This document shows, piece by piece, positions 1 through 5,943 of a stretch of 18,336 nt of DNA. Under the pieces are notes generated by a model. It was not told the origin of the DNA and did no database searches. It saw nothing but the letters and a program-made list of their open reading frames with translations. Source of the stretch: CAWUKV01 sp963923025 (GTDB taxonomy: Bacteria > Cyanobacteriota > Cyanobacteriia > Phormidesmidales > Phormidesmidaceae); assembly GCA_963923025.1 (NCBI GenBank), contig CAWUKV010000109.1, positions 1-18,336 on the forward strand, in the 5' to 3' direction. The position numbers were made by a program, and so were the translations under genes. Numbering within the stretch: position 1 is the first letter of the stretch; each line of letters begins with the position of its first letter.

Positions 1-249
1 GGAGCCTATGAGACTTTTGAGCCGTGCTCCACACTTTTTCAGCAAACCCTACGTAAACTTCAGGGTATATTTGACCCTTCTCGTATATATGCGTTGCATC
101 TATTTTGGAGTATGCAGAACGAACATCTATCTGGATTTCCTGACTCCTTGGCTTACTCAAAGACGCAGAATAGGCAGCGAGCCAAGTCATTTCGTCTTTT
201 ATGGTCCGGAAGCCATTCATCTACTGGTTGCCTAGGCTTATCCAGCTAG
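1..249 (+). CDS. possible C-terminal fragment of an unknown protein, cut by the window edge
   Basis: Frame 1 is open from the first base to a TAG at 247-249, giving 82 residues with no start inside the window. The peptide is mixed polar/aromatic (it includes RIYALHLFWSMQNEH and AKSFRLLWSG) and looks more protein-like than the overlapping frame that starts with ATG at 8. I do not recognise a family. If real, it is the end of a gene running in from the left and converges on the pyc operon. An 82-codon open frame in AT-rich DNA can occur by chance, so this is a weak call. Confidence 0.33.
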   Translation, partial: GAYETFEPCSTLFQQTLRKLQGIFDPSRIYALHLFWSMQNEHLSGFPDSLAYSKTQNRQRAKSFRLLWSGSHSSTGCLGLSS

Positions 250-505
250 ATGAGTATAATAACCTTTTCAATTAAAAGTTCCATTAGTTCATCCGCTCTA
301 GAAGCGTTTAACTAGCAATATAGATATTGTTCTTCCAACTTATATGAACAGCGTGTAGAAAACTTCACTCAAAGTAAGTCAATTAATCCCTCTATCTCTA
401 GTGCTCTGAACTAAACGCTTTTTTGTGAGCTTTATTTGAGAGATTCAGAGTATTGTACATGCCCGCTTTTGAAGATTACACAGTACACACTGTATAGAAA
501 GCACA
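250..505. other. AT-rich gene-free gap
   Basis: No credible coding frame is visible. There is a 7-bp inverted repeat CTCTGAA/TTCAGAG (404-410 and 444-450) enclosing a T run at 419-424. This could help terminate rightward transcription coming from the left edge, but it is not a convincing intrinsic terminator. Confidence 0.4.
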
Positions 506-524
506 TCAGATCAAAGAGATCTGA
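506..524 (-). terminator. weak hairpin at the end of the pyc operon
   Basis: TCAGATC (506-512) and GATCTGA (518-524) form a perfect 7-bp stem with a 5-base loop, overlapping the TGA stop of the third operon gene (511-513). On the minus strand it is followed by TGTGCTTTCTATA, which is only partly T-rich. It may be an operon-end terminator or a 3'-end stabiliser. Stem and tail are both weaker than a classical rho-independent terminator. Confidence 0.3.
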
Positions 525-1110
525 CTTCATCACAAATCCCCTGGAACAAATGTACCAGTCTATCTATTAACATGTTTGCCTTGTTTATGCGAAACACAAT
601 AGCTCCCCTCTTTTCAGAGGAAAGAGAGCCATCAATAGCCTGAAATCTTGACTTTTTAACCTCATCGCTCAAGCCAGAAATCTCATTATTGATAGATTGG
701 AGAGCTTCTTCTATCAAGATATTTCTTTCATAGTCAGATGCGATGCTAATAATATGACGAACTTGGTCACTATGAGAAAACAAATGTTCTAATTCATCAG
801 AAACGTTTTTCAGTAGCTTCATCCCGTTCAGATTCTTAGCAGATGTCAAGTTTTGACGAATTTGTTCTAGCTCCTCCACATGTCGCGAGAAATATTGCAA
901 CGTAAAAATTTTACTCCTGACAGGTTCAGTAAAGCCAGACACAACCCAGTACCCTCCATTATTTCTAAGCTCCTCCTCCATCTTTCTCAAGGAGGGATCT
1001 GTGAATTTCTTCAAAATGATATCATCATTAAAATCAAAGTCGGCAGTGAGTTCATGAGTTAAAACCTCATCATCTTGTTCGTTTCTAGGAGACGCCATTT
1101 CTAAGCCCAT
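511..1110 (-). CDS. unknown 199-aa helical protein, third gene of the Pycsar-like operon
   Basis: The start lies 32 bases after the cyclase stop on the same strand, so it is probably cotranscribed. ATG at 1110 gives 199 residues. ATG at 1098 (Met5, sequence MASPRNEQ) is an alternative just outside a hairpin that buries the first ATG. The protein is acidic at its N terminus and then mostly predicted helix with charged heptad-like stretches. There is no signal peptide or membrane segment. Residues 44-68 read like the approach to a P-loop in STAND/AAA-type ATPases (EEELRNNGGYWVVSGF), but the expected GxxGxGK[ST] is replaced by GFTEPVRSK, so any nucleotide site would be degenerate. The resemblance is short and may be coincidental. 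I do not recognise a named family. By position it could be an accessory, sensor or regulator of the neighbouring cyclase/effector pair; that role is inference. Confidence 0.6.
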   Translation of the reverse strand: MGLEMASPRNEQDDEVLTHELTADFDFNDDIILKKFTDPSLRKMEEELRNNGGYWVVSGFTEPVRSKIFTLQYFSRHVEELEQIRQNLTSAKNLNGMKLLKNVSDELEHLFSHSDQVRHIISIASDYERNILIEEALQSINNEISGLSDEVKKSRFQAIDGSLSSEKRGAIVFRINKANMLIDRLVHLFQGICDEVRSL

Positions 1111-1141
1111 CGGTGTAGCGTCAACAGAATCCGATGGGCTT
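1103..1141 (-). promoter_or_regulatory. perfect 11-bp hairpin over the start of the third pyc gene
   Basis: AAGCCCATCGG (1103-1113) and CCGATGGGCTT (1131-1141) are exact inverted repeats with a 17-base loop. In the minus-strand transcript the 3' arm contains the first ATG (1108-1110) of the 199-aa gene and ends 4 bases before the second ATG (1096-1098). It begins 1 base after the cyclase stop codon. No U tract follows, so translational control or mRNA processing fits better than termination. Confidence 0.55.
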
Positions 1142-1142
1142 G

Positions 1143-2066
1143 CTAAGGGTTTTGAGATTCGCGTTGTTGGTGAGAAATAAGAAAATTTAGATTTCGTGCG
1201 AGTTCGTCGAGCCCACTGCCTTTGTCGCTTTCGGAAAACCAGTCAATAATCGCATTTCGCTTACTTATAAAATTCAGCCTTTTACTAGGGCGATACTCAG
1301 TAGGCATATCTGACAAAGAAATAAGGCTATCTATCTGCTCATCCTTGGGAACAAGTCGGGCAAATAGATCGAATATCTGTCTCCGTGTTACTTTTTCACT
1401 GCTCAACGGGGTAACGTTAGATACTTTGTCATGTGAAAAAATCGTGTCGGTTGGGATACGCTCGGAGGCATAAAGTGACTGAGAGTCGCTTGCTTTGTGT
1501 ACCCTGAGCGATTCGGAGACGTTGTACACTTCCCAACGATGTGCTCTGTATACTTCATTTTCTCTTTTGCCCTTAACTTCTTCTTGTAGCGAATAATTGA
1601 TCTTAAACTCGTTAGGTAAAAGATTATACGTTTCAGAATCTATAAGGACTTCGCCCGGATTTGCTTTTTCCTCCAGTCTCAAAGCTCTTGAAATAACGCC
1701 TCCAGCTATGGATCCATTAGTAACATCTTCGTCCAGCAGCCCAGTAGCAACACCTATTCGGAACCGTCTTTTGGCGGATTCTGATGATACGTAAGAATTG
1801 TGTGTAACAGAATTTTCATGAACTGCTCCAGAAAACATGTGCGCTTCTTCAGGTAAATTAAATAAAAGTACTGCACCATCACCATTTGTAGATTTTACAA
1901 CGTCCTCTCTTTTGCGAGAGGTAGCATCTATTCCTTTATTAATAAAACTCTGGATGGATTTGTTTAATTCTGTTATTGATTGTGCGCCAAGATTTTCTTC
2001 GAGAATCGTGACTGTGTCATTGTATCTGAATAGGTCAATTCTTACTATTGTCTTTGTCTCATTCAT
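1143..2066 (-). CDS. class III nucleotide cyclase of a Pycsar-type defence system (PycC-like), with EAD-like C-terminal extension
   Basis: Predicted to cyclise a nucleoside triphosphate to a 3',5'-cyclic mononucleotide. In Pycsar systems the product is cCMP or cUMP. Residues 5-180 match the class III cyclase domain. The first metal Asp is in VRIDLF (D11) and the second in NGDGAVLLF (D63). RRFRIGVATG (100-109) follows, then the GGVISRALRLEEKANPGEVLI helix/strand (122-142) with the transition-state Arg at R130. The residue usually Asn in this motif is Ser126. Residues about 227-300 form a separate small helical domain (from RRQIFDLFARLVP to LARNLNFLI) resembling effector-associated adaptor domains of cyanobacterial conflict systems; residues 181-226 are a polar linker. 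The start is supported by AAAGGAT (2072-2078), six to seven bases upstream. It lies 31 bases downstream of a PycTM-like membrane gene. The cyclase assignment is firm, the Pycsar role comes from the pairing, and the base used is unproven. Confidence 0.85.
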   Translation of the reverse strand: MNETKTIVRIDLFRYNDTVTILEENLGAQSITELNKSIQSFINKGIDATSRKREDVVKSTNGDGAVLLFNLPEEAHMFSGAVHENSVTHNSYVSSESAKRRFRIGVATGLLDEDVTNGSIAGGVISRALRLEEKANPGEVLIDSETYNLLPNEFKINYSLQEEVKGKRENEVYRAHRWEVYNVSESLRVHKASDSQSLYASERIPTDTIFSHDKVSNVTPLSSEKVTRRQIFDLFARLVPKDEQIDSLISLSDMPTEYRPSKRLNFISKRNAIIDWFSESDKGSGLDELARNLNFLISHQQRESQNP

Positions 2067-2071
2067 GAAAT

Positions 2072-2078
2072 ATCCTTT
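2072..2078 (-). promoter_or_regulatory. ribosome binding site of the cyclase gene
   Basis: The minus strand reads AAAGGAT, six to seven bases before the ATG at 2066-2064. It sits in the 31-base gap after the membrane effector stop and supports both the chosen start and independent translation within the operon. Confidence 0.6.
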
Positions 2079-2097
2079 TTGATCGGTATTAAGAGCT

Positions 2098-2655
2098 TTA
2101 CACTGTGACTAAAGTAATGATAATTGATGCCAGAAGAAACAGGAGAGATATGATTAGAAGGTATATTGAGAGTGAAAAAGACAATAGCTTAATGGACGCT
2201 ATTCTTGAATTTATAGTCACTTGACTGGCTATGTCGATTTCCTCCTTTGAGACGGAAGAAGTATTGCTTCGATCAAGATATAGGTTGCTTACAGAATTTA
2301 CTAAATCGTTTGGAGAATACTTCTGTAGGTCACCAAAGTAGTGGAGATTGTCGCTTGGCTTCTTTTCCCTAGCTTTGACAGGCTTGTTGTAAAGCCAGAG
2401 CAAATTCTCCAAATTTGTTTTAGGGAGGAAGGATATGGCGCAGTTCAGGCTGCAAGCGCATAATAAAAGGGTAGATATGAGTAATCCGCAGCGGAGGAGA
2501 ATTAGGGAGGTTTCTGTCGCTACAAAAACAGTAGTTGTGGCAGTGATAGCCGCACCAGTAAAGGCAAACAAAATAGCATTCTTAGCTTCAGCAAACTTGA
2601 GCCAATCGTTAGAATCGTGTAACAACTCCGTCAACTTGTCCGAGAGCTCGCTCAT
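2098..2655 (-). CDS. Pycsar effector, PycTM-like membrane protein
   Basis: A 185-residue protein with the layout of the Pycsar transmembrane effector family (DUF5706/PycTM). An amphipathic N-terminal helix leads into WLKFAEAKNAILFAFTGAAI (18-37), the family's EAK/D-Tx-K membrane-entry motif. Hydrophobic segments lie at about 27-46, 51-77 and 158-184. A cytosolic stretch of about 80 residues between the second and third contains NLHYFGDLQKYSP (103-115), the FGD-x-x-x-(Y/L)SP signature. In known systems the effector binds the cyclic pyrimidine nucleotide made by PycC and disrupts the inner membrane, halting the infected cell. It is the first gene of a minus-strand operon with the cyclase next. 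AGGTGG (2663-2668), seven bases upstream, supports this start. No signal peptide is separable from the first membrane segment. The family call rests on motif and neighbour memory, not on a search. Confidence 0.84.
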   Translation of the reverse strand: MSELSDKLTELLHDSNDWLKFAEAKNAILFAFTGAAITATTTVFVATETSLILLRCGLLISTLLLCACSLNCAISFLPKTNLENLLWLYNKPVKAREKKPSDNLHYFGDLQKYSPNDLVNSVSNLYLDRSNTSSVSKEEIDIASQVTINSRIASIKLLSFSLSIYLLIISLLFLLASIIITLVTV

Positions 2656-3023
2656 AACGTATCCACCTGTATCGCGAAAGACAATTTTTGGCCTTGCACG
2701 CCCGAAGTTTAAGTCATTCTGGATGCTTTCCTGATTTTTTACTGAAAAATTTCATGTCCTTACTTGTTTTAATACCTGTATTATCAATGACTTCGTAAAG
2801 GGCAAAGGCTGAAGGGCAAAGACTGAAGGGCAGCCAGGCTGAAGAAACGCTATCCTCTGAGCCTGCTATTATCTGCGAAACTTCGCCCTGAAAGATCGAA
2901 AACTGCGAGAATCCTAGAGGTAGATGATAGTGGCCTTTTTGCTGGCTGGAACCCGCATTTTTGTCGCAACACAAGGTTGCCTAGCGGTAGATAATGGAAG
3001 GGTAGGCATAGTGGAAAGTAGCT
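2656..3023. other. divergent intergenic region between the pyc operon and the sugar kinase
   Basis: About 370 bases with no convincing gene; short minus-strand frames here overlap the repeats and lack ribosome sites. It should hold the promoters of both the pyc operon and the kinase, but I see no clean -35/-10 pair. It contains a three-unit tandem repeat (2801-2844) and a weak AT hairpin, ATTTTT/AAAAAT (2734-2750). The AT-rich composition gives way to GC-rich core DNA near 3000. Confidence 0.5.
2801..2844. repeat. three-unit short tandem repeat of about 14 bp
   Basis: Units GGCAAAGGCTGAAG (2801-2814), GGCAAAGACTGAAG (2815-2828) and GGCAGCCAGGCTGAAG (2829-2844). The first two differ by one base; the third has a 2-base insertion and changes. 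It resembles the short tandemly repeated sequences common in cyanobacterial intergenic DNA. A regulatory role for the pyc operon about 150 bp away is possible but unsupported. Confidence 0.6.
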
Positions 3024-4346
3024 ATGAGCGATCGCACCCAAATTATCGTTCTAGATGACGACCCGACGGGGGCCCAAACCGTCCATAGCTGCCTGCTGCT
3101 GCTGAAGTGGGATGTGGCAACGCTGAAGGACGCGCTGCTGGACGACTCCCCCATTTTCTTTGTGCTGACCAATACCCGAGCGCTGGGAGCCGACGAAGCG
3201 GCGCAGATTACGCGGGAAGTGTGCCACAACCTTAAACAGGCGATTGAGGAAGCGGGCACCGAGAACTTTCTAGTGGTGAGCCGGTCCGACTCGACCCTGC
3301 GGGGACATTACCCAGTCGAGACGGACGTAATTGCTGAGGAGCTGGGGCCGTTTGACGCGCACTTTATGGTGCCTGCCTTTTTTGAGGCGGGGCGGGTGAC
3401 GCTGGACAGTACCCACTACATTGAGGCCGGTGGCGTGCGGACACCCGTGCATGAGACGGAGTTTGCCAACGATTCGGTGTTTGGCTACAGCTATAGCTAC
3501 CTGCCCGACTATGTGGCCGAGAAGACGAAGGGACGGATTGCGGCGAACCAAGTACAGCGGCTGACGCTAGCGGACATTCGCGGCGGTGTGCAGGATCGGC
3601 TGCGAGACCTGTCGGGGAATGTGTGTGTGGCAGTAGATGCCCAGCAGCAGTCGGACTTGGATCAGCTCGCGCAGGATCTGTTGTCTGTAGCGGGGGAAGG
3701 AAAGCGGTTTCTCTTTCGCAGTGCGGCAAGTTTATTGACGTCGCTGGCGGCGCTGCCCCAGCAGCCGGTAGCGCAGGAAGAGATGGCAAAGTACGCACGG
3801 GGAAAACATTCGGGGGCAGTGATTGTAGGATCGCACGTGCAGAAGACGACGCAGCAGTTAGCAGAGCTGTTGAAGTTGGAGGACGTGCGGGGGGTTGAGG
3901 TCGATGTGGCGAGGCTAAAGGCGGATTTATCGCAGGCAGAGGCGTTAGAAAAAGAGATTTCTGCCCAGGCGAAAGAGATTTATGAGAACAACCTGACGCC
4001 AGTGGTGTACACCAGCCGAAAAGAGCTGACGTTTGACACGACGGCAGAGCGGCTGGCGTTTGGGACGGCGGTGTCGCAGTTGTTGATGGATGTGGTGCAT
4101 CACCTGCCAGCAGATATTGGCTTTTTAATTAGTAAGGGTGGGATTACGTCGAACGATACGCTGAGTGTAGGGCTGGGGCTAACGAAGGTGCGGCTGTTGG
4201 GGCAGATTATTCCGGGCGTGTCGGTGGTGAGGACGGAGGCGGGGCATCCGCAGTTTCCAGAGCTGCCGGTGGTGCTGTTTCCGGGGAATGTGGGGGATGC
4301 AGATGGAGTGGCGGTAGCGTATCGGCGGTTGCGGCCGTTGGGTTAG
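3024..4346 (+). CDS. four-carbon acid sugar kinase family protein (DUF1537, OtnK/DtnK/DenK-like)
   Basis: A 440-residue protein of the two-domain DUF1537 kinase family, whose members phosphorylate 3-oxo-tetronate, D-threonate or D-erythronate using ATP. The N-terminal substrate domain opens with the acidic motif IIVLDDDPTGAQ (7-18) and has the family signature SRSDSTLRGHYPVE (86-99). The C-terminal nucleotide domain ends with SKGGITSNDT (370-379) and FPGNVGDAD (419-427), the glycine-rich ATP-binding segments. Length is normal. The ATG at 3024 is preceded by GGAAAG at about nine bases, and a HIP1 site lies over codons 2-4. The expected pathway partners (dehydrogenase, aldolase, isomerase) are not adjacent, so substrate cannot be inferred. 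The last 4 bases overlap hslO, which converges from the other strand. Confidence 0.88.
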   Translation: MSDRTQIIVLDDDPTGAQTVHSCLLLLKWDVATLKDALLDDSPIFFVLTNTRALGADEAAQITREVCHNLKQAIEEAGTENFLVVSRSDSTLRGHYPVETDVIAEELGPFDAHFMVPAFFEAGRVTLDSTHYIEAGGVRTPVHETEFANDSVFGYSYSYLPDYVAEKTKGRIAANQVQRLTLADIRGGVQDRLRDLSGNVCVAVDAQQQSDLDQLAQDLLSVAGEGKRFLFRSAASLLTSLAALPQQPVAQEEMAKYARGKHSGAVIVGSHVQKTTQQLAELLKLEDVRGVEVDVARLKADLSQAEALEKEISAQAKEIYENNLTPVVYTSRKELTFDTTAERLAFGTAVSQLLMDVVHHLPADIGFLISKGGITSNDTLSVGLGLTKVRLLGQIIPGVSVVRTEAGHPQFPELPVVLFPGNVGDADGVAVAYRRLRPLG

Positions 4347-5248
4347 CGGGCTGCTTTTTCTAACCGCATTTCGTCGATGATGCGCTCTAGGCCCTGGCTG
4401 TCGGTATGGTAGACGGTGTTGCAAAAATGGCAGGTGGCTTCTGCGCCGCCGTCAGTTTCGATCATGTCTTTGAGTTCTGCTTCGCCCAACATTTTCAGGG
4501 CACCGAGCATGCGCTTTTGAGTGCAGGGACAGTCGAAGCGGAGGGGCTGGCTGTCGGCGAAGATGTTGAGGCCCATGTCGCCCGCGATATCTTCAAAGAT
4601 TTCAGGGAGGGTTTTGCCTGCCTGAAGGAGGGGAGTGAAACCGGCGAGGCTGGAGAGGCGAGATTCGAGTTTGCTGACTAGGGCCTCGTCTCGGGCGGCT
4701 TTGGGCAGCACCTGGAGGAGGAGACCACCTGCGGCTTCAACGCCATCGGGGTTGACCAGGACGCCTAGAGCCAGGGCGGAGGGGGTTTGCTCGGAGGTGG
4801 CTAGGTATTGGGTCACGTCGTCGCCAATTTCGCCGGTGACGAGTTCCACAGTGCTGGAATAAGGTTGGCCATAGCCCAGGTCGCGGGTGACGTAGAGGTA
4901 ACCGTCTTTGCCGACGGCTCCGCCCACATCGAGCTTACCGTGCAGGTTGAGGGGAATATCGACCTGGGGATTATCGACATAGCCGCGCACGGTGCCGTTG
5001 AGCCCTGCGTCCACAAGCATGCCGCCAAGGGGGCCACTGCCTTTGACGCGCAAGTTCACGCGGGCTTGGGCCTGCTTCATGCTAGAGGCAAGCAGGAGTC
5101 CTGCGGTTATGGCGCGGCCCAAGGCGGCAGTGGCGACGTAGGACAGGTGGTGCCGGGTGCGGGCTTCTTCTACTAGGTCGGTGGTAATGGCTCCGACAAC
5201 GCGGATGCCGCCGTCTGCTGCTGTTGCTCGAATTAGCTGGTCCGCCAT
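4343..5248 (-). CDS. hslO: Hsp33 redox-regulated chaperonin HslO
   Basis: Cytosolic holdase chaperone activated by oxidative unfolding. From ATG at 5248 the protein is 301 residues starting MADQLIRATAADGGIRVVGA, the usual cyanobacterial beginning. The open frame extends much further upstream, but that extension is not Hsp33-like. ATG at 5257 is the only close alternative. The C-terminal redox switch is intact: C240 and C242 (FDCPCTQKR) and C273 and C276 (TCHFCNTVYH) are the four zinc-binding cysteines that form disulfides on activation. The middle has the glycine-rich core (VKGSGPLGGMLVDAG and GYVDNPQVDIPL). Length is typical of the family. It converges on the sugar kinase with a 4-base overlap and diverges from the SRPBCC gene. 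TACAAT (minus strand, 5281-5276) is a good -10 about 28 bases upstream. Confidence 0.95.
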   Translation of the reverse strand: MADQLIRATAADGGIRVVGAITTDLVEEARTRHHLSYVATAALGRAITAGLLLASSMKQAQARVNLRVKGSGPLGGMLVDAGLNGTVRGYVDNPQVDIPLNLHGKLDVGGAVGKDGYLYVTRDLGYGQPYSSTVELVTGEIGDDVTQYLATSEQTPSALALGVLVNPDGVEAAGGLLLQVLPKAARDEALVSKLESRLSSLAGFTPLLQAGKTLPEIFEDIAGDMGLNIFADSQPLRFDCPCTQKRMLGALKMLGEAELKDMIETDGGAEATCHFCNTVYHTDSQGLERIIDEMRLEKAAR

Positions 5249-5275
5249 AGGTTCCATACAGTTCTTAATACATCT

Positions 5276-5281
5276 ATTGTA
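5276..5281 (-). promoter_or_regulatory. candidate -10 element for hslO
   Basis: The minus strand reads TACAAT, five of six consensus bases, about 28 bases before the hslO ATG, implying a short leader. The sequence 17 bases further upstream does not resemble TTGACA, so the promoter would be weak at -35 or activator-dependent. Confidence 0.4.
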
Positions 5282-5310
5282 CGGGGGCAACGGAAGCTGT
5301 GGGAGGCCGC

Positions 5311-5335
5311 AGCGGTTGGGATAACCGCTTATATT
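5311..5335 (+). promoter_or_regulatory. palindrome abutting a -10 box upstream of the SRPBCC gene
   Basis: AGCGGTT (5311-5317) and AACCGCT (5323-5329) are a perfect 7-bp inverted repeat with a 5-base centre. TATATT (5330-5335), a five-of-six -10 match, follows directly. The palindrome occupies the promoter spacer and the edge of the -35 region, where a repressor or activator would bind. The gene start is 27 bases after the -10. This is inference from position only. Confidence 0.4.
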
Positions 5336-5362
5336 GATAGAGAAGGTTTTATTGAGCCAGAC

Positions 5363-5791
5363 ATGTTTGGGACGTTTCAGCAGAGTCAGCTGAGGATTGA
5401 GGTAGATGCAAGTGCGATCGCAATCCGTGAGGCCCTGACTCATCCAGACAAGATGCAGCAGTGGCTGTGGCCCCAGCAGCTAACCGGCAACTTCAAGCAG
5501 ACCCTGATTGATGGCGAAACATTTACTAGTCAAATCGGGCCCTTGCAGCTGATTGAGCACAAAGTAGATCTGCTGACGCCGACTGCGGTTCGGTTTCTGC
5601 TGGCGGGCAGCATCGACGGGCACCACGAGTGGTGTTGGGGAGATGGCTGGGTGCAGTCGCGGCTAGAGGGGGTGTCGTTATTGCCGATCAATTTGGCGCA
5701 GACGGCAGGGTTGTTGAGGTTGAGGTTGTTTTTGGCTCAGTCGTCAGATGAGCCACCCCCGACGGCAACGGCTCCGGTTGCAGTAGCTTAG
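5363..5791 (+). CDS. SRPBCC/START-like small protein of unknown ligand
   Basis: A 142-residue soluble protein with the layout of the SRPBCC (Bet v1/START-like) fold. An N-terminal strand (SQLRIEVDA) is followed by a helix with the signature-like AIREALTHPDKMQQWLWP (20-37). Alternating strands then include FTSQIGPLQLIEHKVDLLTP and the tryptophan-rich HHEWCWGDGWVQSRLEG (87-103), and the C-terminal helix is hydrophobic (LPINLAQTAGLLRLRLFLAQ). The tail is low-complexity Pro/Thr/Ala. Such proteins bind lipids or other hydrophobic ligands; this one's ligand is unknown. It is divergent from hslO and stands alone. No clear Shine-Dalgarno precedes the ATG. A HIP1 site lies in its early codons (5414-5421), so it looks like a native chromosomal gene. 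Confidence 0.7.
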   Translation: MFGTFQQSQLRIEVDASAIAIREALTHPDKMQQWLWPQQLTGNFKQTLIDGETFTSQIGPLQLIEHKVDLLTPTAVRFLLAGSIDGHHEWCWGDGWVQSRLEGVSLLPINLAQTAGLLRLRLFLAQSSDEPPPTATAPVAVA

Positions 5792-5848
5792 GGGACTGGC
5801 TGAGTGGGAGAGGTGCTGCGCGGGGCTTTCCTCCCCGCTCCCCTCCTA

Positions 5849-5871
5849 TGTGGGGCCCAGGCTCCCCCACA
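5849..5871. repeat. GC-rich hairpin downstream of the SRPBCC gene
   Basis: TGTGGGG (5849-5855) and CCCCACA (5865-5871) form a perfect 7-bp stem with a 9-base loop. With the 6-bp GCGGGG/CCCCGC stem at 5820-5838 it follows the SRPBCC stop by 30-80 bases. No T run follows either, so termination would be imperfect. Confidence 0.45.
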
Positions 5872-5943
5872 CCCCCCGAACGAGGATTAGGGGAATTTCT
5901 GGCAAGTAGTGAGTGGGGCTGATTGGGTTGTCGGCCAGGTGGA

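Noticed and set aside
8..235. 75-aa plus-strand frame starting with ATG near the left edge
   Set aside because: It overlaps another frame that is open from the window edge, has no ribosome site, and its Cys/Phe/Arg-rich product looks non-coding.
2435..2734. 99-aa plus-strand frame opposite the membrane effector
   Set aside because: It is antisense to the start of the PycTM-like gene, whose motifs and ribosome site are clear; the product has no family features.
2801..2844. short tandem repeats as a CRISPR array
   Set aside because: The units are 14 bp, directly adjacent and without unique spacers, and no cas genes are present.
2714..2974. 86-aa minus-strand frame upstream of the pyc operon
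   Set aside because: It runs through the tandem repeat, lacks a ribosome site and shows no recognisable domain; it more likely covers promoter DNA.
3364..3798. 144-aa Pro/Ala/Arg-rich minus-strand frame
   Set aside because: It lies entirely antisense within the sugar kinase gene, and the composition is typical of a GC-rich shadow frame.
5249..5443. 65-residue N-terminal extension of HslO
   Set aside because: The Hsp33 family begins at MADQLIRATAADGG; the upstream codons overlap the divergent SRPBCC gene and its promoter.
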